Below, one piece after another: positions 53,601-61,245 of a stretch of DNA of 62,210 bases; the stretch's first letter is position 1, and each line of letters starts with the position of its first letter. The position numbers and the translations under genes are program-made. A model generated the notes under the pieces. That model did no database searches, was not told the origin of the DNA, and worked only from the letters and a program-made list of their open reading frames with translations. Source of the DNA: Gammaproteobacteria bacterium (GTDB taxonomy: Bacteria; Pseudomonadota; Gammaproteobacteria; Thiohalobacterales; Thiohalobacteraceae); NCBI GenBank assembly GCA_019911805.1, contig JAIOJV010000004.1, forward strand, positions 1-62,210, in the 5' to 3' direction.

Positions 53601-54127
53601 TTCCTGAGCCACAGGCTGAAGCGCGCCTGAGGGTAACTCTCGGGCAACTCCGCGGATTTGAAAACGATGCCGAGCAACGCGAGTCGAACGCTGTCGCCGG
53701 CCCCGGCGCCGAGCGTCCCCGCCGCCGCATGAAGCCCATGAGCACGCTTGCCGAGGGTCGTGATCTCCTTCAGCAGGTCCTGCACATCGTTGGGCAGCCG
53801 CGCAAGACCGCGAGCGCTCGCGCCATCATCCGGGAAGGTGTAGTCCGTCCACAGAAAGCGGAGCATCTTCGCCAAATGCGATTTACCACTACCGAAAAAC
53901 CCGCTCACCCAGGCCGCCGGTTGCTCGGGCTGGCCCTGGTTGCTGACGTAGGAGTCGAGAATGCGTACGAGACCGCGCTGATATTCCCCTTCGCAGACGA
54001 AATGCTCGAGCTCGAAGCGCAACGTACGACGCTCGTCGTCGGTCAGGGCGTCGGTCATAGTTGCGACGCCATTATTCAGCAAGGTGATCTTGCCGGGGTC
54101 CCTTTGGTAGATATCGCGGTTTTTCAT
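50684..54127 (-). CDS. brxC: BREX P-loop ATPase BrxC
   Basis: A 1147-residue AAA-type ATPase of BREX. From the ATG at 54127 (ATGA overlap with brxB) it begins MKNRDIYQRDPGKITLLNNG, the typical BrxC opening. Walker A is in WVSGFFGSGKSHLAKMLRFL; Walker B-like VIILDEVQQYIGDD and the sensor RLLFLGTGQTALSG follow. Long helical and DUF499-like regions make up the rest. Essential for BREX modification and restriction in characterised systems. The longer upstream frame runs inside brxB and is not used. Confidence 0.93.
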   Translation of the reverse strand: MKNRDIYQRDPGKITLLNNGVATMTDALTDDERRTLRFELEHFVCEGEYQRGLVRILDSYVSNQGQPEQPAAWVSGFFGSGKSHLAKMLRFLWTDYTFPDDGASARGLARLPNDVQDLLKEITTLGKRAHGLHAAAGTLGAGAGDSVRLALLGIVFKSAELPESYPQARFSLWLRKNDIYDQVCAAVEAQGRDFRRELNDMYVSPLIAKALLAADPNFAGSEKDARAALRAQFPKPKDITTDEFTTALQDALAPEGEMPCTVIILDEVQQYIGDDTSRSYVVQEVVEACSKRFGDRLLFLGTGQTALSGTPALQRLQGRFTVNVELSDTDVETVTRRVVLAKRPDRVNDVKATLDGNAGELDRHLVGTKIGPRSEDKSVLVEDYPLLPVRRRFWEHALRAVDRAGTAGQLRTQLRIVYDAIRRTADDPVGTVVPADFLFEEISANLLQSGVLLREVNETIAEQDDGTPDGSLKSRLCALVFLIRKLPREAGVDIGVRATTDTLADLLVKDLAKDGAALRSQLPKLLDELVAAGTLMKLDDEYSLQTRESSEWEAEFRNRQTKLVNDPARMSSKRAQLLGAAVQDAIGSVKLLHGKCKEPRKLALHFGAEPPQGTTHEIPVWIRDGWGADEKSVIADARAAGPDSPIIHVFVPKSRADALARVIAAQSAAKDTLEYKGVPSSPEGIEARQGMETRLTEAGNSLRSLVAEVIDGAKVYQGGGSERLEASLLDKVKETANASLDRLFYDFKDADDHRWPKVIERARKGAEHPLEALDYSGKTEDHPVCSAVLSFVGSGKKGKDVRTHFSDPPYGWSRDAVDAALISLFGTGHLRATTNGTPLKPGQLDQAKVSSTDFRVESATIDTRQRLKVRKLLQTAAVACKPNEEAVAAGDFLNKLSELARGAGGEAPLPERPETSHLLNLQSLAGNEQLVGILNRHDELLNNIEDWTKARDLAEKRLPAYKRLQSLARHAEGLDAATEAQPQIEAIAANRSLLDAADPVPDLAKAVADALRAALASAEKLYSETYDSEVVRLEAAESWQKIDQSDRDRILNGLHIAKVTKGATGTEQEVLESVERISLDAWRTRTAALPQLFADARIQADKLIEPKTHHVKLGSATLRTPEEVKTWAAKTEQELLEQLKQGPIVVS

Positions 54128-54693
54128 ACCTCGTACACTCCTCGATCTTCGTGCAAGGTGATCGGGACTGCGAGGTAGTTCCACCCATCCCGTGCATCCA
54201 ACAACCGGTAGTTGCTGTTCTCGTATTCGCCGGGGAAAAACACCACCACGCGACCTCTGATATCCCGCTCGATCTCCTTCATGAGTTCTGACACGCGGAC
54301 GAAACCGAACAGCGAAGCAATGCCGTACACGCCGACGACCGAATTCTCATCGGCTTCAGGGGCCGTGAGCGCTTCTCTGACACGTCCGGCCACGTGCTCA
54401 AGAAAATCGTCCTCCAGCTTGAGTTCCATATCCTCGGGTGACTCGAAATAGCTGTCTCGGTACTCGATATCGGCCATCCACTGTGCGAAAACTCTGGTTA
54501 AATCACACTCGTGCCAGGTGTGCCCTGCTTCCGCTGTTGCAAGCGCGAATAGATCTTTTCGCGCCCGCAGGCGGCGTTCGTCGGCTTTGTCGTAAACGAT
54601 GAAGATCGCACGCTGGGCACCGGCCAGGTCCTTCTGCCACGGCAAAGCGATATAGCTCTTGTAGCGCTCAGCCAGCCTGTCGATGCGACCCAT
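54124..54693 (-). CDS. brxB: BREX protein BrxB (DUF1788)
   Basis: A 189-residue protein with DUF1788 signatures: RIDRLAERYKSYIALPWQKD, RAIFIVYDKADERRLRARKD, and the C-terminal VVFFPGEYENSNYRLLDARD then GWNYLAVPI. BrxB is required for BREX defence but its biochemical role is unknown. It overlaps the preceding gene by 26 nt and brxC by 4 nt, as expected for tight BREX operons. Confidence 0.92.
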   Translation of the reverse strand: MGRIDRLAERYKSYIALPWQKDLAGAQRAIFIVYDKADERRLRARKDLFALATAEAGHTWHECDLTRVFAQWMADIEYRDSYFESPEDMELKLEDDFLEHVAGRVREALTAPEADENSVVGVYGIASLFGFVRVSELMKEIERDIRGRVVVFFPGEYENSNYRLLDARDGWNYLAVPITLHEDRGVYEV

Positions 54694-55507
54694 GAATCAA
54701 CTCCCGTTCCTTTTCAGTGAACAGCGCCGGAAACGACACATCGATCATCGATCCGGATTGTTTGAGATCGAGCAGGCCCAGCCGCTTGGCGTCGACGGCT
54801 ACATCGATAAGGTCATCGGGGCCGGCATCCAGTATCGCGGCCCAAGGCGTTTCGAACAGCAGCCGGCCGCGACGGCCCACGGCGAACCCGAGTAGCAATG
54901 CGTAGGTGGTTGCAGCCGGCGTAGCGTCTACCTTCTCCCTTGTCTTGCGCCCTCTACCACGAAAGTGGCCGGATTGAGTCCACGAAGAAGAGGCATTACG
55001 CACAACTTTGTCGAGAGTCGCGTCGTTCAGGCGCTCGCCGACCGCTTCGGAGAGGGCGTCCTTCATGGACTGCCGGGCGAATTCATGGCCGTAGGGCGTG
55101 CGAATAACAGCTGTCGCGGTTGCCCGCAGGAGCGGGTCTCTAGCCAGAGCCAGCAACATTGCCAGAAGCGGGCGACTGCCTTCGTGTCGACCCCATAGGT
55201 CTCGCAGCACCCGATACAAGATCAACTGATTGTCGAGGCCGTAGAGCTCGGTCAAGCGTTGCAGCGAAAGCTTGCGAGTCGCCGCTGTCCGCTTGCCCAG
55301 GCAGTTGTGCTCCATGACGGCATCCGCGTAGTCCTCGCGGCTTACTTCGCCGGGGGCCGCATCCAGGAGATGCGACAGCTCGTCGAGCATGATGGTACGG
55401 CTTGTATGGGTGCCCCGATCACCCGAACGGAACCCCCAGATCATGGCCTGGCTGCCGGTTAACCCAGCAATCCCTGCTTCGAAATTCAGATCGGATATCG
55501 CGCCCAT
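54668..55507 (-). CDS. BREX operon first gene, BrxA position
   Basis: A 279-residue protein occupying the brxA slot of a type I BREX operon. It starts MGAISDLNFEAGIAGLTGSQ and contains LSLQRLTELYGLDNQLILYR, RATATAVIRTPYGHEFARQS and a positively charged QSGHFRGRGRKTREK patch after ATLDKVVRNASSSW, compatible with DNA binding. It is longer than the roughly 200-residue DUF1819 BrxA of E. coli, so I treat it as a variant rather than a firm family match. The promoter lies 8-36 nt upstream and there is no ribosome site, implying leaderless translation. Confidence 0.72.
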   Translation of the reverse strand: MGAISDLNFEAGIAGLTGSQAMIWGFRSGDRGTHTSRTIMLDELSHLLDAAPGEVSREDYADAVMEHNCLGKRTAATRKLSLQRLTELYGLDNQLILYRVLRDLWGRHEGSRPLLAMLLALARDPLLRATATAVIRTPYGHEFARQSMKDALSEAVGERLNDATLDKVVRNASSSWTQSGHFRGRGRKTREKVDATPAATTYALLLGFAVGRRGRLLFETPWAAILDAGPDDLIDVAVDAKRLGLLDLKQSGSMIDVSFPALFTEKERELIHGSHRQAG

Positions 55508-55515
55508 GGTGAGGT

Positions 55516-55543
55516 ACTATAGCGGGCCTGGAAAATATGTCAA
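55516..55543 (-). promoter_or_regulatory. BREX operon promoter
   Basis: On the minus strand a perfect -35 TTGACA (55538-55543), a 16-nt spacer and -10 TATAGT (55516-55521) precede the first BREX gene. Only 8 nt (acctcacc) separate the -10 from the ATG at 55507, so transcription should start at or within a few bases of the start codon. Confidence 0.82.
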
Positions 55544-55572
55544 TATTCGCCGGCAAACTAGCCGGCGAATAT
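55543..55572. promoter_or_regulatory. Palindrome abutting the BREX -35 box
   Basis: Perfect 12-bp arms ATATTCGCCGGC (55543-55554) and GCCGGCGAATAT (55561-55572) flank a 6-nt loop. The left arm shares its last base with the -35 hexamer on the minus strand. Position suits an operator or activator site; it is unlikely to be a terminator, as no T-tract follows on either strand. Confidence 0.7.
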
Positions 55573-55658
55573 AAACGGTCGCAGGTGAGACGCTACGAGG
55601 ACTGTAAAACAATAGGTTATGATGTTTTTGTTGAAGACACGCCATCCAATCCGGAAGC

Positions 55659-55997
55659 GTGGTCACCGCGGGAGCGAGATTGGCAAGTGGCCGCCGAACG
55701 ACGATAAGCGTTGCCAATGTGGCCCTCTATACCTATTCTGGAGAGGGCAAGACTGTAACTAACGAGAAGACGCAATTGGGCAGGCGAGTGGACAGAATGC
55801 TTCAGAGAGTGGGCCGAGTAGCATGGGCTGCAGGGGCAGTGATGCTGGGTCTCTTACGAGATCTGCTGGTTGCTGTACCCGACAACGACCATGACGACCG
55901 TCAACTCCAGGACACCGATCTCATTGGCGAGTACAACCACCGTACCGGCCGTCTGGACGCCGGTAACGATCCCTACGGCTGGTACGACGAGGATTAG
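55659..55997 (+). CDS. Hypothetical ICE-associated protein
   Basis: The only plus-strand gene candidate between BREX and the conjugation block. The frame is open from GTG 55659, but a start at TTG 55776, GTG 55788 or ATG 55797 is more likely since the upstream part has no ribosome site. The conserved-looking part is RVDRMLQRVGRVAWAAGAVM, LGLLRDLLVAV with one amphipathic or membrane helix, then an acidic end LIGEYNHRTGRLDAGNDPYG WYDED-like. I do not recognise the family. It converges on the TraG-like gene 12 bp away. Confidence 0.5.
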   Translation: MVTAGARLASGRRTTISVANVALYTYSGEGKTVTNEKTQLGRRVDRMLQRVGRVAWAAGAVMLGLLRDLLVAVPDNDHDDRQLQDTDLIGEYNHRTGRLDAGNDPYGWYDED

Positions 55998-56008
55998 CCG
56001 AGCCGCCG

Positions 56009-57574
56009 CTAGCGGCGGAAGCCTCGGCTCGTGGCAGCCTTCCCAATCGCCCCGCCCTGGCGACCCGCGTCGTCCGCAGGCCGAGCCAGCGGCGCGGCAG
56101 CATTGTTGATGCTGCGTCCAACATTTACTCCCGCCCACGCCATCATCCCGCTCCACAGCAACGGCAGCCCCAAGTAGAGGCTGGTTGTAATCATGTTGAG
56201 CAGCATGCGCTTGATGTCATGCTCGCCGGGGTTCGCAAAGATCTGCAGGAAAACGTTCACGTCGGGATACATCGACTGGATAAGGTTTTGGTCCACCCAC
56301 ATGGCGAGGTACCAAAGTACGCTCCAGAACTTGACAGTTAAGATGGCCATGGCGCCTATGACCATCATGGAGATGGAATAGCGCGACAACACCACAACCA
56401 TAGGCAACAAGGCATACATGCCGAGCAGAAGGACTGCCTGCACCATGGGGAGCGCCTGAAGGACGGCGGTCATAGTGACGGAAAACAGTGCGGATGCAGT
56501 GAGCACGCCTCCCGCTGCAAGGCCGCCCTTGACCCAGTTTTCCGCAGTACTGATCCAGCCGGTGGTGCCGGCGTTGTTCGCCACCAGGTCGTTGTTCGAC
56601 CAGCCGGGTGGAGCGTTGGTGAGTACAGTGCGGGCGACGGCATCGTTCTGCTTCTCGGTTGCCAGCGCCGGTGCCACGGAGACGACGAGGCCCGAGAATC
56701 CGGCGGAGGTCGCGTCCGCCTCGTTGATCAGCTTCTCCCTCAAGCCGATCGTGCCGTCCTCCCACCACTCCTTGCAGTAGGGCTTGCCCCATACGGGCGG
56801 TGCGGTCGGGTCGTATTCGGTATCGCGCGCCCCGATGTAGGCCCAGCCCGCGATCTGCATGGACGGGCGAAGCGTGTCGTAATAGCCGGGTGTGTCGCGG
56901 TAGACGTGCGAGCCCATCCAGTCGGGATCGTCCGGTCCGTAGGTGCTCAACAAGGCGTTGACCGCCGCCGTTGCCGGCCGCTCGGCCTGGTATTTCGAGC
57001 GCGCCGGGATGTAGCACTGACTGAAGAAGTCGCTGGCTTCCTGTCTTAAGCGCGGGTCCGCGATGGTGGCCAGTCGGGCCTGCTGCTCGTAGGTGCGCAT
57101 GTCGGCAGCCGAGGGCAGACCTTCGATCACGGCATGGTTCAACCCCGACGTCATGGCCAACACCGCGTACCACCATACCGGGATATTCACGGTCGCGGGT
57201 GAACCGGCGAATCCGGTCGTACCATAGGTGCTCTGGGGTGCGCCAACCGTCGCGGTGGCGGGCGTGGGATCGATCAGGGTCGGCGGCGGGGTGTAGCTGA
57301 GCGTCCCGGCGTTCAACGGTGTCAGCGCGGCGGGCTGTCCAGCCAGGACCACGACCAGCAGCGCGATGAACAGCTCGATCTCCATACGGCGCAGTGACAA
57401 TCCGGTAACGGTACCGAACTCGCCGCCTTCAGCGGGCTCCCGCCAGTTGTCGATCAGAATGCCGAGAAACGGCAGGAACACGATGCCCGTTCCCAGCAAC
57501 ACGTCCCACAGGATGCCGTAGAAGGCCCAGCCGAACAGCGTAGTGAACAATTCGAGATAGCTGTCGACGGTCAT
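56009..57574 (-). CDS. Conjugation protein, TraG-N-like, of MPF_G type IV secretion
   Basis: A 521-residue inner-membrane protein from ATG 57574 (ATGA overlap with the previous gene). It has N-terminal hydrophobic segments (YGILWDVLLGTGIVFLPFLG; LFIALLVVVLAG), a large periplasmic part with QCYIPARSKYQAERPAT, and a C-terminal membrane block (QALPMVQAVLLLGMYALLPM; ILTVKFWSVLWYLAMWVDQN; SLYLGLPLLWSGMMAWAGVN). This layout fits the TraG N-terminal family of F- and ICE-type mating-pair genes. Last gene of the leftward five-gene conjugation cluster. Confidence 0.82.
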   Translation of the reverse strand: MTVDSYLELFTTLFGWAFYGILWDVLLGTGIVFLPFLGILIDNWREPAEGGEFGTVTGLSLRRMEIELFIALLVVVLAGQPAALTPLNAGTLSYTPPPTLIDPTPATATVGAPQSTYGTTGFAGSPATVNIPVWWYAVLAMTSGLNHAVIEGLPSAADMRTYEQQARLATIADPRLRQEASDFFSQCYIPARSKYQAERPATAAVNALLSTYGPDDPDWMGSHVYRDTPGYYDTLRPSMQIAGWAYIGARDTEYDPTAPPVWGKPYCKEWWEDGTIGLREKLINEADATSAGFSGLVVSVAPALATEKQNDAVARTVLTNAPPGWSNNDLVANNAGTTGWISTAENWVKGGLAAGGVLTASALFSVTMTAVLQALPMVQAVLLLGMYALLPMVVVLSRYSISMMVIGAMAILTVKFWSVLWYLAMWVDQNLIQSMYPDVNVFLQIFANPGEHDIKRMLLNMITTSLYLGLPLLWSGMMAWAGVNVGRSINNAAAPLARPADDAGRQGGAIGKAATSRGFRR

Positions 57575-57954
57575 GTACTGGGTTCCTGCAGGGCGGCCAG
57601 GAATAGTCCCATAAGGTTCTGCCCGAGCATCAGTTCGATGACGATGAGCCAGGTGACGATGCGCCAACGCAGTGATTGCAGGCGCCCTACCCCGGCCTCA
57701 TCGACGCGCCCCCAGCGATGGAGCGACCGCGTCATCGCTGGCCACGCCAGCGCGACCAGGCCGATCAGTAGCAACCGGATCACGGTGGCGACCGGCTTCA
57801 TCACCTCGATTCGGCTCTGGATCGCGACGACGGACGAGGTCTGCACCGAGTACCACAGGAAGACGCCGATGCCCAACGCCAGCCCGAACGCCAACAGGGT
57901 CAGCAGCACGAACCAGCGACGGCGCATGGCAATGCCGTTACGGAACACGGCCAT
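57571..57954 (-). CDS. Small membrane protein of ICE conjugation cluster
   Basis: A 127-residue protein with three hydrophobic segments: FVLLTLLAFGLALGIGVFLW, VIRLLLIGLVALAWPAMTRS and IVTWLIVIELMLGQNLMGLF. It lies between the TIGR03755-like and TraG-like genes, a constant position in PFGI-1/ICEclc-type elements. It overlaps both neighbours (17 nt and 4 nt). Function unknown; probably part of the mating-pair channel. Confidence 0.75.
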   Translation of the reverse strand: MAVFRNGIAMRRRWFVLLTLLAFGLALGIGVFLWYSVQTSSVVAIQSRIEVMKPVATVIRLLLIGLVALAWPAMTRSLHRWGRVDEAGVGRLQSLRWRIVTWLIVIELMLGQNLMGLFLAALQEPST

Positions 57955-59299
57955 TGCTCAAGGGCCGGGGATCGATCGTGGGCACCGAGGGTGTGTTCAG
58001 GGATGACTGGCGTCGCGCAGCCGCACGCTGGAGTAACATGCTTACCGTGTCGGATACGACCTCCTTGCGCACCCGGGTCTCGAACAGCAGGTTCTCGATT
58101 TCTTTGTCGAGCTCGGCGATGGAGGTGTCGGCATGCTCACGGGCCACTTCGGTCGCATAGACCTCCGGCACTTGCCGGCCGGTGAGTAACAGTCGTCGGG
58201 CGAACAGGGCCTTTTCCACCGTGCGCGCGGTACTGATCTCCGAGACCAACCGCCCCATGATCAGGCTCTGCTCAGAGGCCGGCATCTCCCGGATCGCCTC
58301 GATGACCTGGCGCGTGATGGCCACGCCGGGCGCGGTGATGTTTTCCAAATTCGCGAGCGTCGGTGGCGTCGCACCACTGACCAGATTCTGAATCTCCACC
58401 GTCACCGTGCTCGCTTCCTGATAGAGCTTCGGCAACAGGCCGGTGCCGGGAATGCTGTCCTTGCGGCAGGTATCACACGTGGTGACAATATTTTCGCCCA
58501 CCACGTCCACCACCCAGTCTCTGGCCTCCGCGGGTGTGGCCCAGACCTCGGACAGCCGGGTCGCCGACGCCGGCGGCACGGGTCCCACCGCGGTGACGGG
58601 CCGGTTCATATTGATGTTGTAACCGGCCTTGACGATATCGCCCGTGAACTCCAGGAGTGGCTGACCCGAACCACCCGCCTGCCCGCCGATCCACGGCACA
58701 CCGTTGTCGCCGTTGGACGTCTCGACGGCGGTCTTCGCGGTCACGGCGTCGTTGCCGCCGACACCCATCTGGAGTTTCCAGTCGTTGCCCTTGGACAGGG
58801 TGATGAGATCGGCATAGGGGTTTTTGCCCTTTGCAATCTCGGCTTCCATCTGTTCGCAGGACTTGGTGGCGAGCTGCATGGTCTCCTCGGCCTGCAACAG
58901 CGCATTCTGGAACATGTCGTAGAGCCCCGGATTGGCCCGTTGCAGAATGAGTGCTGGCAGAGATGCGATGGCGGCACTCGCCGCGACAGTCATGGCATTT
59001 ATCATGTTGTCGACGCCGGCGCCGATGTCGTTCAACGTGTTAGTGACCGCCGCCACGGGATCGAACTTGCCGCAACTGTATCCGAGACCCAGCTGCGCCG
59101 AACCACCGAGAGTAACCGAAACCACCGAGGGATTGGCCGGCGCCGACACCGGTTCCGCACCTCCGATCTCGTAGTACCACAGGCTGTCTTCCGTCGGCGC
59201 CTTGGCGGCGTAGGCGCTATTCCATAGCAATAGAGCGATCAACATCGACGCCCAAGTAATGCGTGAAATGGTTCGAGTGGATCGGTGTGTCGTAACCAT
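57938..59299 (-). CDS. ICE conjugation protein, TIGR03755 (PFL_4711) type
   Basis: A 453-residue exported protein. ATG 59299 has AAGGA 6 nt upstream and begins a signal peptide (ITWASMLIALLLWNSAYAAK); ATG 59323, overlapping the previous stop, is possible. The body includes LGYSCGKFDPVAAVTNTLND, the TTCDTCRKDSIPGTGLLPKL Cys pair and a helical C-terminus (EVAREHADTSIAELDKEIEN). The order with neighbouring TIGR03756- and TIGR03757-like genes is diagnostic of MPF_G elements. Likely F-type TraH analogue in function. Confidence 0.85.
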   Translation of the reverse strand: MVTTHRSTRTISRITWASMLIALLLWNSAYAAKAPTEDSLWYYEIGGAEPVSAPANPSVVSVTLGGSAQLGLGYSCGKFDPVAAVTNTLNDIGAGVDNMINAMTVAASAAIASLPALILQRANPGLYDMFQNALLQAEETMQLATKSCEQMEAEIAKGKNPYADLITLSKGNDWKLQMGVGGNDAVTAKTAVETSNGDNGVPWIGGQAGGSGQPLLEFTGDIVKAGYNINMNRPVTAVGPVPPASATRLSEVWATPAEARDWVVDVVGENIVTTCDTCRKDSIPGTGLLPKLYQEASTVTVEIQNLVSGATPPTLANLENITAPGVAITRQVIEAIREMPASEQSLIMGRLVSEISTARTVEKALFARRLLLTGRQVPEVYATEVAREHADTSIAELDKEIENLLFETRVRKEVVSDTVSMLLQRAAARRQSSLNTPSVPTIDPRPLSNGRVP

Positions 59300-59319
59300 T
59301 GGGTATCCTTGCTTGTGCC

Positions 59320-60348
59320 TCATGGTGGGTAGGAGATCCAGTCGATGTCGAACAGGAACCACTGGCCGCGCCGCTGGCAACACTTGTAGGGACGCCAGAG
59401 GTTCCAGACGTAGTCGCCCTCCCCATCGACCCGACCGCCGCCCCACCCCGTCAGGGTTGCCAGATCATTGGTCCCGAACACATCACAACTCGTCTCGGTA
59501 CGCGGGACCATCATCTGCCAAGTGCCGGAGCGGCGGTCTTTCTCCATCAGCGGACCGGGCGACCACACCCTCTGGCTCGAAGACGACGATGCGACAACCG
59601 GAACGTAGACGTGCGGCTGCGCCGTGCGGGTCACGATATCGCCGGCGCGCTGCGCGTTGATCGCCGCGGCCTTGGGTTCTTCGGCTTGCGTAGTCCAACC
59701 GGTGCGTGGATACACCCCGCCCCAGGTCTGCAACGGCCAAGTGCCGAGCTCACGCAGCCCGGGGATGAAACTCGCGGGAAAGAAGATCTCTGGCACCTCC
59801 TGACGCCAGGACAACGCATCGAGCCCGGACTGGAAATACGGAACGAAGGACGTCGTCTCCGTCTGGCATAACATCCCCACGCCGGCGACGATTCCGGAGA
59901 GCGAACTGAGCGGATGACCGATGGCATCCGTCTCACGGAAGATCATGTTCTTGTGATCGCGGTTGTCGGATGTCCCTTCGGTGCGGTTGCCGGCGCTGTC
60001 GATGGGCACTGCGAGCAGTGACCCAAGCAATCCGGCCGCCGCCGTCTTCTGGGCGAGGCCGAGTGTCGCCCGGATCTCCACCCAGGGATTACCGCCCAGC
60101 TCATTGAAGCTGCTGACCACCAGGTCCGGGTTGTAGTGCCCAACCTTGAGTGACGTCCGGACACTGCAACCGGACCAGGAACAGCGTAACCAGAAACAGG
60201 TGCCGATGGGCATCCACTGCATACACGAAAACGCCGCGGCCGTCGTCTCGGCCACGATCTCCGGTGTCGTGATGGAACCTGCCTTGCCAGGCAACGGCAT
60301 CGCCAGCAATGCAGCCAAAGCAAGTGACAGAACCCTCTGCCCTGTCAT
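59320..60348 (-). CDS. ICE conjugation protein, TIGR03756 type (TraU-like)
   Basis: A 342-residue periplasmic protein from ATG 60348 (ATGA overlap with the previous gene). Signal peptide RVLSLALAALLAMPLPGKAG; Cys-rich first third (FSCMQWMPIGTCFWLRCSWS, GCSVRTSLKVGHYNPDLVVS) as in TraU-type proteins; GWTTQAEEPKAAAINAQRAG near residue 230; C-terminal KCCQRRGQWFLFDIDWISYP. Several disulfides are likely, matching the thioredoxin-like protein encoded just upstream. Confidence 0.85.
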   Translation of the reverse strand: MTGQRVLSLALAALLAMPLPGKAGSITTPEIVAETTAAAFSCMQWMPIGTCFWLRCSWSGCSVRTSLKVGHYNPDLVVSSFNELGGNPWVEIRATLGLAQKTAAAGLLGSLLAVPIDSAGNRTEGTSDNRDHKNMIFRETDAIGHPLSSLSGIVAGVGMLCQTETTSFVPYFQSGLDALSWRQEVPEIFFPASFIPGLRELGTWPLQTWGGVYPRTGWTTQAEEPKAAAINAQRAGDIVTRTAQPHVYVPVVASSSSSQRVWSPGPLMEKDRRSGTWQMMVPRTETSCDVFGTNDLATLTGWGGGRVDGEGDYVWNLWRPYKCCQRRGQWFLFDIDWISYPP

Positions 60349-60839
60349 GGCGTCCGGCCGGCCTGCCACTGTTGATACCGATGCAATGCTTCGCCGATGT
60401 CGGTCACACCATAGATCGCCAACTCACCGTCGAAAACGATGGCGGGATAGCGATCGATGCCATATTGCGCCACCTTCGCCAGGCCCATCGCGGCGCGTTG
60501 CATACTGGCGCGATCTTCCTCATGCAGTTTCTGGAAGTGTTGCAGCACGACTCGCTTGGATTGCTCTGGATCGGCCGAAAGGCCTTTGGATAGCTTCGCC
60601 TCGATACGCTGGACACCGTCCAGTTCGTAGACGTGGAATTCGATTTCCCTGTAACCCGTCTGCTGGCTGATGACTGCCTCACTGGCCACAGGCAACTCAG
60701 TTGTGGTAAATATCTCGACGAAGTCTGGATGCGCCTCCGCTGACTGACCTGCTTGTGCAGCGGCAGCGGCAGCGGCCAATAGCGCCATAACAACCGACAC
60801 CGGCAAACCGAAGCGAATGGAATATGTGTTCCCGATCAT
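60345..60839 (-). CDS. ICE conjugation protein, TIGR03757 type (thioredoxin-like)
   Basis: A 164-residue exported protein; ATG 60839 used, GTG 60845 possible. Signal segment PVSVVMALLAAAAAAAQAGQ, then FVEIFTTTELPVA and GYREIEFHVYELDGVQRIEA, and a C-terminal YGIDRYPAIVFDGELAIYGV typical of the DUF1525/TIGR03757 group with TrbC-like thioredoxin fold. No CxxC is present, so it is structural rather than redox-active. First gene of the visible conjugation cluster. Confidence 0.83.
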   Translation of the reverse strand: MIGNTYSIRFGLPVSVVMALLAAAAAAAQAGQSAEAHPDFVEIFTTTELPVASEAVISQQTGYREIEFHVYELDGVQRIEAKLSKGLSADPEQSKRVVLQHFQKLHEEDRASMQRAAMGLAKVAQYGIDRYPAIVFDGELAIYGVTDIGEALHRYQQWQAGRTP

Positions 60840-60845
60840 TTCCAC

Positions 60846-61175
60846 GAATGGCCCAATGACAATGCGATGGGCTATCGTGGCTTGCTGGGCAGACCAGCGG
60901 AACCGAAAATCCCTTCAGGTCACGGCGTGGTTCTTATCCGGAATAGTCACTTCAGCATGAAAAGCGAAGTACTGAGAACCCCCAAACAGGGCAAATTGAC
61001 AAATTATGATAAGGTGGACCCCTGTTAAGAAAACAGCGTTAGTATGGCTCGCTTCTAGGGTCGCTTTCGAACCAGGAACGGCCATAATCATGCTGGATTG
61101 TCACTTGGCTCGAACAGTGAAATAATCCCCCTGTTGCAGACGTTCATGTCCTGGCGCCAAATCTAAAAAGCAGAC
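60846..61175. other. Gene-free spacer upstream of the conjugation genes
   Basis: About 330 bp with no supported gene. A plus-strand frame of about 20 codons (from 60958) has no ribosome site. The stretch should contain the promoter of the conjugation genes, but I see no convincing -35/-10 pair. Composition is lower in GC than the flanking conjugation genes. Confidence 0.45.
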
Positions 61176-61232
61176 AGTCAACGGCCACGCCAAGCGGCGG
61201 CGAAGCCGTCCGGCTTGGGCACCTGGTTAGGT
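61176..61232 (-). repeat. attC-like 57-bp imperfect palindrome
   Basis: On the minus strand it begins with ACCTAAC (RYYYAAC inverse core), has GCCCAAGCC and GCTTGGCG as complementary L-type arms around a short loop, and ends GTTGACT (GTTRRRY with one mismatch). It starts about 14 nt after the stop of the truncated gene at 61246. This is the layout of an integron cassette recombination site. No integrase or second attC is in view. Confidence 0.5.
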
Positions 61233-61245
61233 TCGCATTCTCGCT

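Noticed and set aside
60985-61055. Segment GGTGGACCCCTGTTAAGAAAAC considered as an insertion-sequence end
   Set aside because: It resembles some IS ends, but no matching second end or transposase is present, so it cannot be supported.
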